From positions 36,011 through 100,010 of the forward strand of contig CAMLGF010000006.1 of the NCBI GenBank assembly GCA_946479515.1: DNA of 64,000 bases, in the 5' to 3' direction. Below are positions 8,047 to 18,639 of the stretch, piece after piece. The position numbers were made by a program, and so were the translations under genes. Positions within the stretch are counted from its first letter, which is position 1; every line of letters begins with the position of its first letter. Under the pieces are notes generated by a model. That model saw only the letters and a program-made list of their open reading frames with translations, was not told the DNA's origin and searched no databases. Source of the stretch: an uncultured Pseudomonadota bacterium. GTDB taxonomy: Bacteria; Pseudomonadota; Gammaproteobacteria; Steroidobacterales; Steroidobacteraceae.

Positions 8047-8703
8047 ATGAACCATCGCCTGGTCACGATCGATGTCCCCCTCACGGAAACGGGCGGATGC
8101 CAGCGACATGGCTTGCGGCGGGTGCTGGGGCCCGCGGCCTGGCAGCGTCTGCCGGCGGCGGTGCGTGCCCGGTTCGCGGCGGACGCGCCCGACGTCCGCT
8201 ATGCCGGCGCCTTCGAGGTCGTGCAGGCCAGCGTGCTCGGGCGCGTGTTCGCATGGCTCGGCACCTTGGCCGGCACACCCGTGGTGCCGCGCACCGGCAC
8301 GAACGTCGCGGCGCGCGTCGACGTGCGCGCAGTGGCCGATGGCGTCGAGTGGCGACGCGAGTATCACTGGGGCGACCGCGTCGACGTCGTGACTTCCACC
8401 AAGATCGTGAGCGATGGACGGCTCGTGGAGCGTTTGCCGGCGCGTCTCAACATGCCGCTCGACGTGAGCGAGGAGAATGGCGTGCTGGTCTTCGAGAGCC
8501 GCGGCTACTACTTCGACCTGTTCGGGCTGCACGTGCCGCTGCCCGCCTTCTTCTCCCCGGGCCGCACACGCGTCGAGCACGTCGAGCTGGGTCACGGCTG
8601 GTTCCGGTTCACGCTGCTGGTCGCGCATCCCTGGTTCGGGCAGATGTTTTTTCAGACGGGCCGCTTCTGCGCGAGCGACGAACTCGCCACCCCGGAGGCA
8701 TGA
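8047..8703 (+). CDS. DUF4166 domain protein
   Basis: 218 residues from the ATG at 8047 (MNHRLVTI); a further ATG at 8008 would add 13 residues. The body has the DUF4166 pattern: an RVLGPAAWQRLPAAVRARF start, the hydrophobic middle VLGRVFAWLGTLAGTPV and the end segment GRTRVEHVELGHGWFRFTLLVAHPWFG. No signal peptide is evident. DUF4166 proteins often occur beside oxidoreductases or saccharopine-dehydrogenase-like proteins and are thought to bind hydrophobic ligands, but no activity is established. Being divergent from an ArsR-desaturase pair, a lipid-related role is a reasonable guess and no more. Confidence 0.8.
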   Translation: MNHRLVTIDVPLTETGGCQRHGLRRVLGPAAWQRLPAAVRARFAADAPDVRYAGAFEVVQASVLGRVFAWLGTLAGTPVVPRTGTNVAARVDVRAVADGVEWRREYHWGDRVDVVTSTKIVSDGRLVERLPARLNMPLDVSEENGVLVFESRGYYFDLFGLHVPLPAFFSPGRTRVEHVELGHGWFRFTLLVAHPWFGQMFFQTGRFCASDELATPEA

Positions 8704-8710
8704 GTGGACG

Positions 8711-8741
8711 GCGGGCGCCGGACTCGCGTCCGGCCACCCGC
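8711..8741. terminator. Hairpin between convergent genes
   Basis: GCCGGA (8717-8722) pairs with TCCGGC (8729-8734), and the flanking GCGGG and CCCGC extend the stem. It sits between the convergent stops of the DUF4166 and homospermidine synthase genes. There is no T-tract, so a termination role is only suggested by position. Confidence 0.35.
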
Positions 8742-8763
8742 GTGGCGCGAGGGTTGGTCCAGT

Positions 8764-10179
8764 TCAGACGCGGACGTTCTTGAACTGCCAGGGATCCGTC
8801 TTGTCGAGGTCTTCCGGAAACAGCCGCTCACGGTCGTGCAGCGGCGTCCAGTCGGTGTACGCGCCCGTGACCGTGCCGAGATAGGGCATCGCGATCTCCA
8901 GGTTGCGGCGGAAGTCGATCTCGTCGGGCTCGACGAGCCCCGCGTTCGGATTCTCCATGGCCCAGATCATTCCCGACAGGCACGACACCGTGACCTGCAG
9001 GCTGGTGGCATTGTTGTGCGGGCAGAGCTTGCGCGCCTCTTCGATGGACAGCTGCGAGCCGTACCAGTAGGCATTCTTCTTGTGCCCGGCGAGCAGCACG
9101 CCGAGCTCGTCGATGCCGGAGATGATCTCGTCCATGAGGATGCGCTGGCGGTCCTGCAGGTGCCAGTTGCGGCCGGCGAACTCATGCATCGAGACCACGG
9201 CCGAGTCGCTCGGGTGGTACGCGTAGTGGCAGGTGGGCCGGTAGACGACCTCGGTGCCCTGCCGCACGGATAGATAGTCGGCGATCGAGATCGACTCGCC
9301 ATGCGTGATCAGGAAACCGTGGAAATGCCCGGCCTTCGGCGTCCAGGTGCGCACGCGCGTCGCCGCGCCCGGCTGCATGAGATAGATGGCCGCGCCGCCG
9401 CCGAAGTCGAAGCGCCGGCCATCGCGCGGGAAATTCTTCTCGTGCGTTCCCCAACCGAGCTCGGCGGGCTGGGCGCCCTCGCTGACGAAGCCGTCCACCG
9501 ACCAGGTGTTGACGAACTCGTTGACTTCCTTCGGCCGGGAGGCGATCTGGGTGTCGCGCTCGGCGATGTGCACGACCTTGACGCCGAGCTTGCGCGCGAG
9601 CTGGCCCCAATCCTCGCGCGTCCTGGGATCGCCGGCATCCACGCCCGTGTCGCCGGCGACGTTGAGCAGCGCCTGCTTGACGAAATGCGAGACGAGGCCG
9701 GGGTTGGCGCCATGCGTGAGCACGGCGGTGGGTGCGCGCGGACTGGTGCCGCGCAATGCCAGCGCCTCTTCACGCAATGCGTAATTGGTGCGCCGGGCGT
9801 GCGAGATCGTCACGTCGGTGTAGCCGCCGGGCCAGGGCTCGATGCAGGTGTCGAGATACATGGCGCCCTTCGACCAGCAGAACTTGATGAGCGCGATGGA
9901 CGAGACGTCCACCGACACGTTCAGCACGAAATCTCCGCGGCCGATGTACTTGTCGAGTTCGCGCGCGAAGTTGTCGCGGGTCAGCGGCACCTTCACGTAT
10001 TTGATGCCGTGCTCGTCGGCCACTTCCCGGCCACGATCATCGGCGGTGACGATGGTGATGCGCTCCTTCGCGATGCCGACGTGGCGCAATACCAGCGGCA
10101 GCGTGCCCTGACCGATGCTGCCGAAGCCGATGAAAATGATGCGACCCGGAAATTCCGTGTGAATCTTGTTTGCAGACAT
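8764..10179 (-). CDS. hss: Homospermidine synthase
   Basis: 471 residues, the normal length for bacterial homospermidine synthase of the saccharopine dehydrogenase-like family. The N-terminal Rossmann motif is FIGFGSIGQGTLPL (about 16-29), followed by NVSVDVSSIALIKFCW and YLDTCIEPWPGGY, which are conserved segments of the family. The cytosolic enzyme makes sym-homospermidine from two putrescines with NAD+ as hydride carrier. An arginine decarboxylase gene lies about 1.7 kb away on the other strand, so this neighbourhood is polyamine-related, though no agmatine-to-putrescine enzyme is visible in the window. No strong Shine-Dalgarno is apparent before the ATG. Confidence 0.93.
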   Translation of the reverse strand: MSANKIHTEFPGRIIFIGFGSIGQGTLPLVLRHVGIAKERITIVTADDRGREVADEHGIKYVKVPLTRDNFARELDKYIGRGDFVLNVSVDVSSIALIKFCWSKGAMYLDTCIEPWPGGYTDVTISHARRTNYALREEALALRGTSPRAPTAVLTHGANPGLVSHFVKQALLNVAGDTGVDAGDPRTREDWGQLARKLGVKVVHIAERDTQIASRPKEVNEFVNTWSVDGFVSEGAQPAELGWGTHEKNFPRDGRRFDFGGGAAIYLMQPGAATRVRTWTPKAGHFHGFLITHGESISIADYLSVRQGTEVVYRPTCHYAYHPSDSAVVSMHEFAGRNWHLQDRQRILMDEIISGIDELGVLLAGHKKNAYWYGSQLSIEEARKLCPHNNATSLQVTVSCLSGMIWAMENPNAGLVEPDEIDFRRNLEIAMPYLGTVTGAYTDWTPLHDRERLFPEDLDKTDPWQFKNVRV

Positions 10180-10268
10180 GATTGACCCCGTACAAATCAG
10201 CGCGTGAGGGTATCAACCATCACCGGGTGACGCCACCCGATGCGTTTTCTGCGTGACGGAAAAAAATG

Positions 10269-10940
10269 TCAGTTGCTGGCGTCGCGCCAATGCGGCGGAA
10301 AAGTGCGCTCGTAACCCGGCAACACTTCGACGCGCTTCAACCATCTTCCTAACGCAGGATAGTTGGCGTCGATGGGCAGGAATCGCGACGACAGCTCGCG
10401 TGCCTCGGGCAGCGCGAGCGCGCGCAGCAGCAGCATGATGCCCGGGTAGATCATGTAATCGGCGGCGCCGGGCTTGTCACCCACGATCCACGGGCCCTTG
10501 GACAAGCGCGCCTCGATGGTGCGCGCTTCACCGGCGATCATGTGCATGGCATACGTGCTCTCGTCGGAGCGCGGATCGCCGTTGCGGTACAGGAGCGCAC
10601 GCACGATGCGCATGAGATACGGCTCGATATACGCCTGGTACTCGCAGCACACCCGCATGATGACCGCGCCTTCCACGGGCGAATCTCCGAACAGCGGCTT
10701 TTCCGGATACTTGCGGTCGAGGTAGTACAGGACCGCCAGCGACTCGAACACCACGTAGTCGCCGTCCTTGAGAGTCGGCACGCGTCCGCGCGGATTGAGC
10801 GCCAGCATGTGCGGCGCCTTGTGCTCCTGCATGGGCAGCGACAGCAGGTGGCTCGTGTATGAAAGCCCCTTGTGTTCGAGCGCGAGCAGCACGCGCCAGG
10901 AGTACGGGCTGCCGCTGCCCCAGTAAACATCTATTGCCAT
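10269..10940 (-). CDS. Glutathione S-transferase family protein
   Basis: 223 residues from the ATG at 10940. The thioredoxin-like N-terminal domain begins VYWGSGSPYSWRVLLAL and includes the cis-Pro GRVPTL motif and the glutathione-contacting ESLAVLYYLD; the all-alpha C-terminal domain has PWIVGDKPGAADYMIYP, the family's N-capping motif. Substrate unknown. The frame is open upstream to 11174 but that part overlaps the divergent sulfurtransferase. The two divergent starts are only 37 bp apart, so they share a very compact promoter region. Confidence 0.9.
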   Translation of the reverse strand: MAIDVYWGSGSPYSWRVLLALEHKGLSYTSHLLSLPMQEHKAPHMLALNPRGRVPTLKDGDYVVFESLAVLYYLDRKYPEKPLFGDSPVEGAVIMRVCCEYQAYIEPYLMRIVRALLYRNGDPRSDESTYAMHMIAGEARTIEARLSKGPWIVGDKPGAADYMIYPGIMLLLRALALPEARELSSRFLPIDANYPALGRWLKRVEVLPGYERTFPPHWRDASN

Positions 10941-10977
10941 GTGTGGGCCATCGTTTGCCGGGATTGTAAAATGCACC

Positions 10978-11829
10978 ATGGCAGCTTTCACGACATTAAT
11001 CGACGCGGCAACGCTCGCCCACGAACTCGCGCGCGATGATCTGCTGCTGTTCGACTGCCGCTTCGAACTCGGCAATCCGCAGTGGGGTGAGCGCGAATAC
11101 CTCGCCGCCCATTTGCCGGGCGCGCAATACCTGCACCTGGATCGTGACCTTTCCGCGCCCGTGGGGCCCGCCACGGGCCGTCATCCTCTGCCGGATCCGC
11201 GGCGATTCGCGGGCGCGCTCGCAGCGCGCGGTGTCGGCGCCGACTGTCAGCTCGTCGCCTACGACCAGGGAAACGGCGCGTACGCCGCCCGCTTCTGGTG
11301 GCTGGCACGCTGGATCGGCCTGCAGCGGGTCGCGGTGCTCGACGGTGGCCTGGCCGCCTGGCGCGCCGCGGGACTGCCGCTCAGCCAGGAAGTGCCGAAA
11401 CCCTCGCGACGCGATCTTCCGCTGCACGTGAACCACGACGCATGGGTTCCCAGCGAAGTGGTGGATGAACTGCGGCGGCGCCCCGGGAATCTCCTCATCG
11501 ACGCGCGCGGCGCGGACCGATTCGCCGGGCGGAACGAGACCATCGACCCGGTCGCCGGGCACGTGCCCGGCGCGCGCAATCATCCATTCGCCGGCAATCT
11601 CGACGTCGACAACCGTTTCCTGAGCGCCGAGGTGCTGCGGCAACGCTGGCGCACGCTGCTCGGCTCGCTGCCGGCAAGCTCGGTGATCGCGATGTGCGGA
11701 TCGGGCGTGACCGCCTGTCACAACCTGCTGGCCCTCGAACACGCGGGCCTGACCGGTGCGCGCCTGTATCCCGGTTCCTGGAGCGAGTGGATCCGTGATC
11801 CGCGTCGGCCCATCGCGACGGGAACCTGA
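10978..11829 (+). CDS. Sulfurtransferase (tandem rhodanese, TST/MST type)
   Basis: 283 residues with two rhodanese domains. The ATG at 10978 (MAAFTTLIDAATLA) is preferred over an upstream frame extension. The first, inactive domain has LFDCRFEL and AYDQGNGAYAARFWWLARW; the second carries the active-site loop CGSGVTA with Cys240, the pattern of thiosulfate or 3-mercaptopyruvate sulfurtransferases. It transfers sulfane sulfur to cyanide or thiol acceptors in the cytosol. Its stop precedes the likely speA start by about 50 bp, so co-transcription with speA is possible. Confidence 0.93.
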   Translation: MAAFTTLIDAATLAHELARDDLLLFDCRFELGNPQWGEREYLAAHLPGAQYLHLDRDLSAPVGPATGRHPLPDPRRFAGALAARGVGADCQLVAYDQGNGAYAARFWWLARWIGLQRVAVLDGGLAAWRAAGLPLSQEVPKPSRRDLPLHVNHDAWVPSEVVDELRRRPGNLLIDARGADRFAGRNETIDPVAGHVPGARNHPFAGNLDVDNRFLSAEVLRQRWRTLLGSLPASSVIAMCGSGVTACHNLLALEHAGLTGARLYPGSWSEWIRDPRRPIATGT

Positions 11830-11878
11830 TCGCAATCGGTCGTCGCCGAGCGTTTACTTGCAGGACCTATTTGGTATC

Positions 11879-13849
<1,971 letters not shown>

Positions 13850-14187
13850 TGCGACTTATTGACCGCTTGCGCCCGCAAGTGAGCGCTAACACACGCACCG
13901 CACCATGCGCGTAAATGGCTGAAAAGGCGCGAAATTGCGCCACGCGTGGCCTAGCCACCCCCTTGCTGCCGGGCCGTTGTTTACAGCTTCTCGAAGCGAG
14001 GAGTAGCATGATCCGCGTTCGCTGTGTGCAGCACGAACGACGGTGCAGGCCGCTGGTCCGCAAGAGCTACGCATTGAAAGACAAACGCGATTCGTGTGCC
14101 TTGAACCCTTGACCTGTTTCTACTGACCGCGGTCATGCAGGGGCCGCGTCCCTGCCGCTGTCCGCATACTTGAGCGAGAAGTCTGGG
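13850..14187 (+). other. Intergenic leader region upstream of the RRM gene
   Basis: 338 bp with no large gene. Contents: a short hairpin GGCGC-GAAATT-GCGCC near 13924-13940 (possible weak end of the speA transcript), a possible 34-codon ORF (14008-14112) and about 75 bp of leader before the RRM start. A long untranslated leader would fit the cold-inducible RNA-binding proteins of this type, but no known thermosensor or riboswitch fold was recognised. Confidence 0.4.
14008..14112 (+). CDS. Possible 34-residue basic leader peptide
   Basis: A purine-rich GCGAGGAG sits 5 nt before an ATG at 14008, one of the best ribosome-binding sites in the window. The reading frame encodes 34 residues (starts MIRVRCVQHERRC, ends CALNP), very basic with three Cys. 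It ends 75 bp before the RRM gene. It may be a regulatory upstream ORF, or coincidence. No homology is claimed. Confidence 0.3.
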   Translation: MIRVRCVQHERRCRPLVRKSYALKDKRDSCALNP

Positions 14188-14472
14188 ATGACGACGATCT
14201 ACGTGGGCAATCTGCCCTTCTCCGCGACCGAGCAAGACATCAAGGTGCTCTTCGAGCGCCATGGCAAAGTCGATTCGGTGAAGCTCATCAACGACCGCGA
14301 AACGGGCAAGCCCCGTGGCTTCGGCTTCGTGGAAATGGGCTCATCGGAAGCCCAAGCCGCAATCCAGGGTCTCAACGGCTACCAGATGAACGGGCGGCCT
14401 CTGCGCGTCAACGAAGCGCAAGAGCGTCCGCCACGCCCCCGCCAGGGCGGTGGTGGTCCATTTCGCCGCTGA
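14188..14472 (+). CDS. RRM-domain RNA-binding protein
   Basis: 94 residues consisting of one RNA recognition motif and a short Arg/Pro/Gly tail (RPPRPRQGGGGPFRR). RNP2 is IYVGNL (4-9) and RNP1 is RGFGFVEM (43-50), both with the aromatic residues that stack on RNA. The ATG at 14188 gives the family-typical start MTTIYVGNLPFS; an in-frame TTG 18 bp upstream is less likely. Bacterial proteins of this type are often cold-induced and bind RNA non-specifically. The gene is monocistronic, bounded by a long leader and a strong terminator. Confidence 0.95.
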   Translation: MTTIYVGNLPFSATEQDIKVLFERHGKVDSVKLINDRETGKPRGFGFVEMGSSEAQAAIQGLNGYQMNGRPLRVNEAQERPPRPRQGGGGPFRR

Positions 14473-14497
14473 GCCTTTCAGTCGATTGAAATCTCCG

Positions 14498-14521
14498 ACC
14501 CCGCCTGGTGCGGGGTTTTTT
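14498..14521 (+). terminator. Rho-independent terminator after the RRM gene
   Basis: ACCCCGC (14498-14504) pairs perfectly with GCGGGGT (14510-14516) over a CTGGT loop and is followed by T residues to 14521. It lies 26 bp past the RRM stop codon. Confidence 0.92.
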
Positions 14522-14608
14522 CCCGCCATGCTCGTCGGCGGGACGAGCGGCTTTTCTCACGGCGAAGACTCTGCCCTGCAATGAGCGCGGGCGCGGGCCG
14601 CCGCGCAT

Positions 14609-16705
14609 TCACCACATCTGCTTGATGCGCGAGGCGACGTCGATCGTTCCCGAGTCGGCTGCGGTTTCTTCGATCTTCACATCCGTGTTCGAGCCCTGGA
14701 AGGTCTGCTCGTCGAAGCACTTGATGACCTTCTCGGTGAGGAAGCGGCTGCGACCGCCGTACACGTGCCCGTCCGAGGTCTTCGGCTGGCTGGTGATCTG
14801 GAATCTCAGCGGCACAACGCAGGTGAGCTCATTGCGCGCGCGGGTCATCGCCACGTAGAGCAGTCGCCGTTCTTCTTCGATGAGCTCGGCCTTGCCGGTG
14901 GCGAATTCGTTCGGGAAGCTGCCGTCGACCACGTTGAGCACGTACACGTGGTCCCATTCCATGCCCTTGGCCGAATGCACCGTGGACAGCACCAGGTAGT
15001 CCTCATCGTGATTCGCCGGGCCGGCCATGTCGCTCGTGGCGTTGGGCGGATCGAGGGTCAGCTCGGTGACGAAACGCTCGCGCGTCTGGTACTGCGAAGA
15101 CAGCAGCTCGAGCTGATCGAGATCGCCGATGCGCATGTGCACGTGCTCGTACATGCGCTCCATGTGCGGCTTGTACCACTCGCGGATGAGCGCGATCTGC
15201 CCGAGCCATTGCCGGGCCGGGTCGCCGAGCGCCTTGAACAGCTCGATGAACTTGCGCCAGGCGATGCGCGCGTCGTTCGGCGGCTCGTAGGCCTCGAAGC
15301 ACGCGAACAGGTGATTGTTGGCGACGAAATGATCCAACGCCTTCTTGGCATTCGCCGGACCCATGCCCGGCATGAACTGCAGCACGCGAAACCCCGCCAG
15401 CTGGTTGCGCGGATTGTCGGCCCAACGCAGCACGGCGAGCAGATCCTTTACGTGCGCGGCCTCGAGGAACTTGAGCCCGCCGTATTTCACGAAGGGGATC
15501 TTGCGCTTGGACAGTTCGATCTCGAGCACGTCGCTGTGGGTGCCGGTGCGGAACAACACCGCCTGGCGGCGCAGCGCAACGCCGGCTTCGCGGGCCGCAA
15601 GCACTCGCGTGCAGATGAGCTCCGCCTGCGTGGGAACATCGTCCACGGTCACCATCTTGGGCCGCGGACCCTGCCCGCGCATGGAGAGCAGATGCTTGCG
15701 GTACTGGCGTGGCGCGTCCGCCATGAGCGCATTGGCCGCATCCAGGATGCTCTGGCTGGAGCGGAAGTTCTGCGCCAGCGTGACCACCTCGGCCTTGGGG
15801 CGGAAGCGATCGGGGAAGCCGAGGATGTTCTCGACGGCCGCGGCACGGAACGAGTAGATGGCCTGTGCGTCGTCGCCCACCACCGTGATGCCCTGCCCGT
15901 CGGGCTTGAGCGCGTGCAGGATGTCACCCTGCAGCTTGTTGGTGTCCTGATATTCGTCCACCAGCACGTGATCGAAGTGAGCAGCCACCGACCGGGCGAT
16001 GCGCTCCTCGCTCATCATGGCGTGCCAGTACAGCAGCAGGTCGTCGAGATCGAGCACGCGGTACTGCGACTTGCGCTCGACGTAGCCGCGCAGCAGCTTG
16101 GAAATGTCCTCCTCATGGCTCGCGCACCAGGAGTATTGGGCTTCCAGTGTTTCCTTGAGCGACTTCTGCGTGTTCACGCGATACGAGTAGATGCCGAGGC
16201 AGGTGTCCTTGCGCGGAAAGCGCTGCCCCTTGCCGGAAAAACCCATCTCGGTGCGCACGGTATCGAGCAGGTCGGCGGCATCGCCGCGATCGATGACGGT
16301 GAACGTCGGATCGAGGCCCACGTGCTTGGCGTAGTGCCGGAGAATGCGATTGCCGATCGAATGGAAAGTGCCGGCCCAGGTCAGCCGTTGCGTGATGGCG
16401 CTGGCCTTGCCGCCCAGCTTGTCATCGAAGGCTTCGCGCAGAATCTCGTTGGCGCGCCGCTTCATCTCCACGGCGGCGCGGCGCGTGAACGTGAGCATGA
16501 GGATGCGCGCCGGATCGACGCCGCTCATGGCCAGATGCGCCACGCGATGCGCCAGCGTATTGGTCTTGCCGGTGCCGGCGCCGGCCACGATCAGCAGCGG
16601 ACCCGAACGGAACCCTTTCCCGCCCGGAAGGGCTTCGCCGTAGGACACTGCCCTGCGCTGCGGGGCATTGAGGCTGCCGAGTTGTTGGGCCGGTGACGTG
16701 GACAT
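14609..16705 (-). CDS. UvrD/Rep-family (SF1) ATP-dependent DNA helicase
   Basis: 698 residues from the ATG at 16705 (MSTSPAQQLGSLNAPQRRAV, the Q-motif region). SF1A motifs in order: Walker A AGAGTGKT (41-48), LTFTRRAA (Ia), the Walker B DEYQDTN, GDDAQAIYSFRAA (III), QNFRSSQSIL (IV), VHSAKGMEWDHVYV (V) and LLYVAMTRARNEL (VI). It translocates 3'-5' on single-stranded DNA and would act in repair or replication restart. It is slightly shorter than UvrD (about 720) and lacks the extended C-terminal tail that binds RNA polymerase or UvrB in true UvrD, so I do not give a symbol. It is convergent with the RRM gene and divergent from the Nudix gene. Confidence 0.92.
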   Translation of the reverse strand: MSTSPAQQLGSLNAPQRRAVSYGEALPGGKGFRSGPLLIVAGAGTGKTNTLAHRVAHLAMSGVDPARILMLTFTRRAAVEMKRRANEILREAFDDKLGGKASAITQRLTWAGTFHSIGNRILRHYAKHVGLDPTFTVIDRGDAADLLDTVRTEMGFSGKGQRFPRKDTCLGIYSYRVNTQKSLKETLEAQYSWCASHEEDISKLLRGYVERKSQYRVLDLDDLLLYWHAMMSEERIARSVAAHFDHVLVDEYQDTNKLQGDILHALKPDGQGITVVGDDAQAIYSFRAAAVENILGFPDRFRPKAEVVTLAQNFRSSQSILDAANALMADAPRQYRKHLLSMRGQGPRPKMVTVDDVPTQAELICTRVLAAREAGVALRRQAVLFRTGTHSDVLEIELSKRKIPFVKYGGLKFLEAAHVKDLLAVLRWADNPRNQLAGFRVLQFMPGMGPANAKKALDHFVANNHLFACFEAYEPPNDARIAWRKFIELFKALGDPARQWLGQIALIREWYKPHMERMYEHVHMRIGDLDQLELLSSQYQTRERFVTELTLDPPNATSDMAGPANHDEDYLVLSTVHSAKGMEWDHVYVLNVVDGSFPNEFATGKAELIEEERRLLYVAMTRARNELTCVVPLRFQITSQPKTSDGHVYGGRSRFLTEKVIKCFDEQTFQGSNTDVKIEETAADSGTIDVASRIKQMW

Positions 16706-16931
16706 CGATAAAACAATATACGAAGGCGGACGGATACTGACCCACGCTCCCGACCGACCCGTGACACAGATCACGCCCGTATCCCTCGGGAATGTGACGC
16801 CTTTTTGATCTGCTGGCACCGCGAAGCGGCGTGGCGTCAGTCGGCCGGATTATGGGCGCGGCGGCGGCGTGCGTACAGGCCGGAATGCCAGGCGGTTGCA
16901 GGCATGCATCGCGATCGAGAACACTCGCGCG

Positions 16932-17456
16932 ATGCTGATCGATCGAAAAGAAGTCTTCTCCGGGCGCGTCATCAAGGTGAGCGTGGACCAGGTGCAGCTG
17001 CCGAATGGACGGCAGATACCCCTGGAGATCGTGCGCCATCCGGGCGGTGCGGCCATCGTCGCCGTCGATGCCGAACGGCGGGTGTGCCTGTTGCGGCAAT
17101 TCCGGCATGCGGCTGGCGGCTACATCTACGAGCTGCCCGCCGGCAAGCTCGAGCCGGACGAGACCCCGGAAATGACCGCCCGGCGCGAGCTGGTCGAGGA
17201 AGCCGCGATGTCGGCGACGACCTGGGAACCCCTGGGCGAATATCTGAGCTCGCCGGGCTGCTTCACCGAGGTCATTCACCTGTACCTGGCCACCGATCTC
17301 ACACCGGCCGCCGGCTCGCCGGAGGCCGACGAAGTGATTCAGGTGGAATGGTGGCCGTTTTCGCAGGCGTTGGAGAAAGCTCGTAACGGCGAGCTAGCGG
17401 ATGCGAAGACGATCATCGGAATTCTGCGTGCCGCGTCACGCAAAAAATTTGCGTGA
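16932..17456 (+). CDS. Nudix hydrolase, ADP-ribose pyrophosphatase type
   Basis: 174 residues from the ATG at 16932. The Nudix box starts GKLEPDETPEMTARRELVEE at 71, with Ala replacing the Gly usually found after EE. The preceding VCLLRQFRHAAGGYIYELPAG is the signature of ADP-ribose pyrophosphatases (NudF-like), which split ADP-ribose into AMP and ribose 5-phosphate. An ADP-ribosylglycohydrolase lies elsewhere in the window, so ADP-ribose handling is represented twice, but the two are about 8 kb apart and not linked transcriptionally. Confidence 0.9.
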   Translation: MLIDRKEVFSGRVIKVSVDQVQLPNGRQIPLEIVRHPGGAAIVAVDAERRVCLLRQFRHAAGGYIYELPAGKLEPDETPEMTARRELVEEAAMSATTWEPLGEYLSSPGCFTEVIHLYLATDLTPAAGSPEADEVIQVEWWPFSQALEKARNGELADAKTIIGILRAASRKKFA

Positions 17457-17540
17457 ACCGGCTCACACGGCGCGCGAGGTGGAGGCGAAATCTGCGGCTA
17501 TGTCAAACATCGAAAACCGCGTCTAAGCCATACTTCGCGC

Positions 17541-17906
17541 GTGACTGACCATACAAAAGACAAGACGATGCCTGCTCCTGCCAATAGGCGCCGCGCATCG
17601 CAGATCGTCCACGACGAACGTGGTAATGCGCGCGTCGAGTGGATCGACGCGGGCTATGCCGGGGTACCTCTGGAACGCGAGCCGCTGACCGTCGAGCAGA
17701 CGCCGCCGCGCGGCGCCAACGCGCGGATGTCGGTGGAACGCGTGCGCTCCGCCGGATTCGATCCGTACGAGCGCGTGGGTGGTGCTCACCTGCCCGAGCC
17801 GAAGAAGCCGGCCGGCAAGCGTGATCTGCGCAAGCTGGGCGAATGGATCAAGCTGAAGCGTGAGCTGGAAGCCCGGCGCGGCCAGGACGACGGCGAAGTC
17901 GAATAG
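17541..17906 (+). CDS. Small basic protein of unknown function
   Basis: 121 residues from the GTG at 17541, or 112 from an ATG at 17568 (MPAPANRRRASQIVHD). Hydrophilic, mainly charged, with no signal peptide or Cys; ends in a Lys/Arg-rich helix (PAGKRDLRKLGEWIKLKRELEARR is its region) and an acidic tail. The codon pattern looks genuine. I do not recognise the family. It follows the Nudix gene by 84 bp on the same strand and is convergent with the next gene. Confidence 0.6.
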   Translation: MTDHTKDKTMPAPANRRRASQIVHDERGNARVEWIDAGYAGVPLEREPLTVEQTPPRGANARMSVERVRSAGFDPYERVGGAHLPEPKKPAGKRDLRKLGEWIKLKRELEARRGQDDGEVE

Positions 17907-17965
17907 CACTGCGGTGAGAGGCGGGTCTGGCGCGGGAGCAAGACAGCTCCGGCGACCGGTTGTGC

Positions 17966-18625
17966 TCACGCGAAGCGTTCGATGTGCGCGAGCTTGCGGG
18001 CACTGCCCCAACGATAGAAGCGGCGCAGCTCCGCCAGCGCTTCGCGCATGGCGCCGCGGCGCGGACGCTCCAGCAGGGCACCCATGCGGCGGCAGAAGCG
18101 CGCGGCATATCGCGACGCCAGCCGGTACAGTCCTTCGCGGCCCGCTGCCGCCACCGGATCGATGCGCGAGCGATCGAAAAGCGCGCGATGCAGTTCGCGG
18201 GGGAATCGCCCGGCATTCTGCGCGCTCAGCAACCAGGCACCCAGCACGTATTTGTCCACCTCCGCCTGCAGTTCGAGTTCGAGCAGAGTCATGGGCTTGT
18301 CGTGGCCCGAGTTCCATGCCACGTACACGTAATGGCTGACGCCCTCGGCCACGGTGAGCCAGTCGGCGAGATTCTCGTGCGTCAGCGCGGCCATGGGATC
18401 GCGGCCCGCCAGTCGCTGCAGAACCTGGGCGTCGATGTACAAGGTCATCAACAACGTGTCGCCGTCCTCGGCCAGCAGCAATTGTTCGTCGCATTGGCGC
18501 GCCGTGGAAATCGCCGCGAGCCGCGCGCGATCGGTCAACAGGAATTCACGCACGTCCGGCGCCGCCGGCAGATCGTAGATCTGCGCCAGCGCTTCCTGCA
18601 GCAAGATCAGCGTCGCGTGGCTCAT
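17966..18625 (-). CDS. Conserved-looking protein of unknown function, second gene of a pair
   Basis: 219 residues from the ATG at 18625 (MSHATLILLQEALAQIYDLP). Predominantly alpha-helical by composition, Ala/Leu/Arg-rich and cytosolic. A central segment, ALTHENLADWLTVAEGVSHY, and a long Arg-rich C-terminal helix are visible. It lies 14 bp behind the 203-residue gene upstream, so the two form an operon. No catalytic motif or known domain is evident. The long open frame running to 19324 upstream is the antisense-like shadow of the partner gene and is not included. Confidence 0.65.
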   Translation of the reverse strand: MSHATLILLQEALAQIYDLPAAPDVREFLLTDRARLAAISTARQCDEQLLLAEDGDTLLMTLYIDAQVLQRLAGRDPMAALTHENLADWLTVAEGVSHYVYVAWNSGHDKPMTLLELELQAEVDKYVLGAWLLSAQNAGRFPRELHRALFDRSRIDPVAAAGREGLYRLASRYAARFCRRMGALLERPRRGAMREALAELRRFYRWGSARKLAHIERFA

Positions 18626-18639
18626 CGCATCGCCCGCAC

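Noticed and set aside
14765..16696. 643-codon open frame antisense to the UvrD-like helicase
   Set aside because: The helicase frame has all SF1 motifs in order; the opposite frame shows none.
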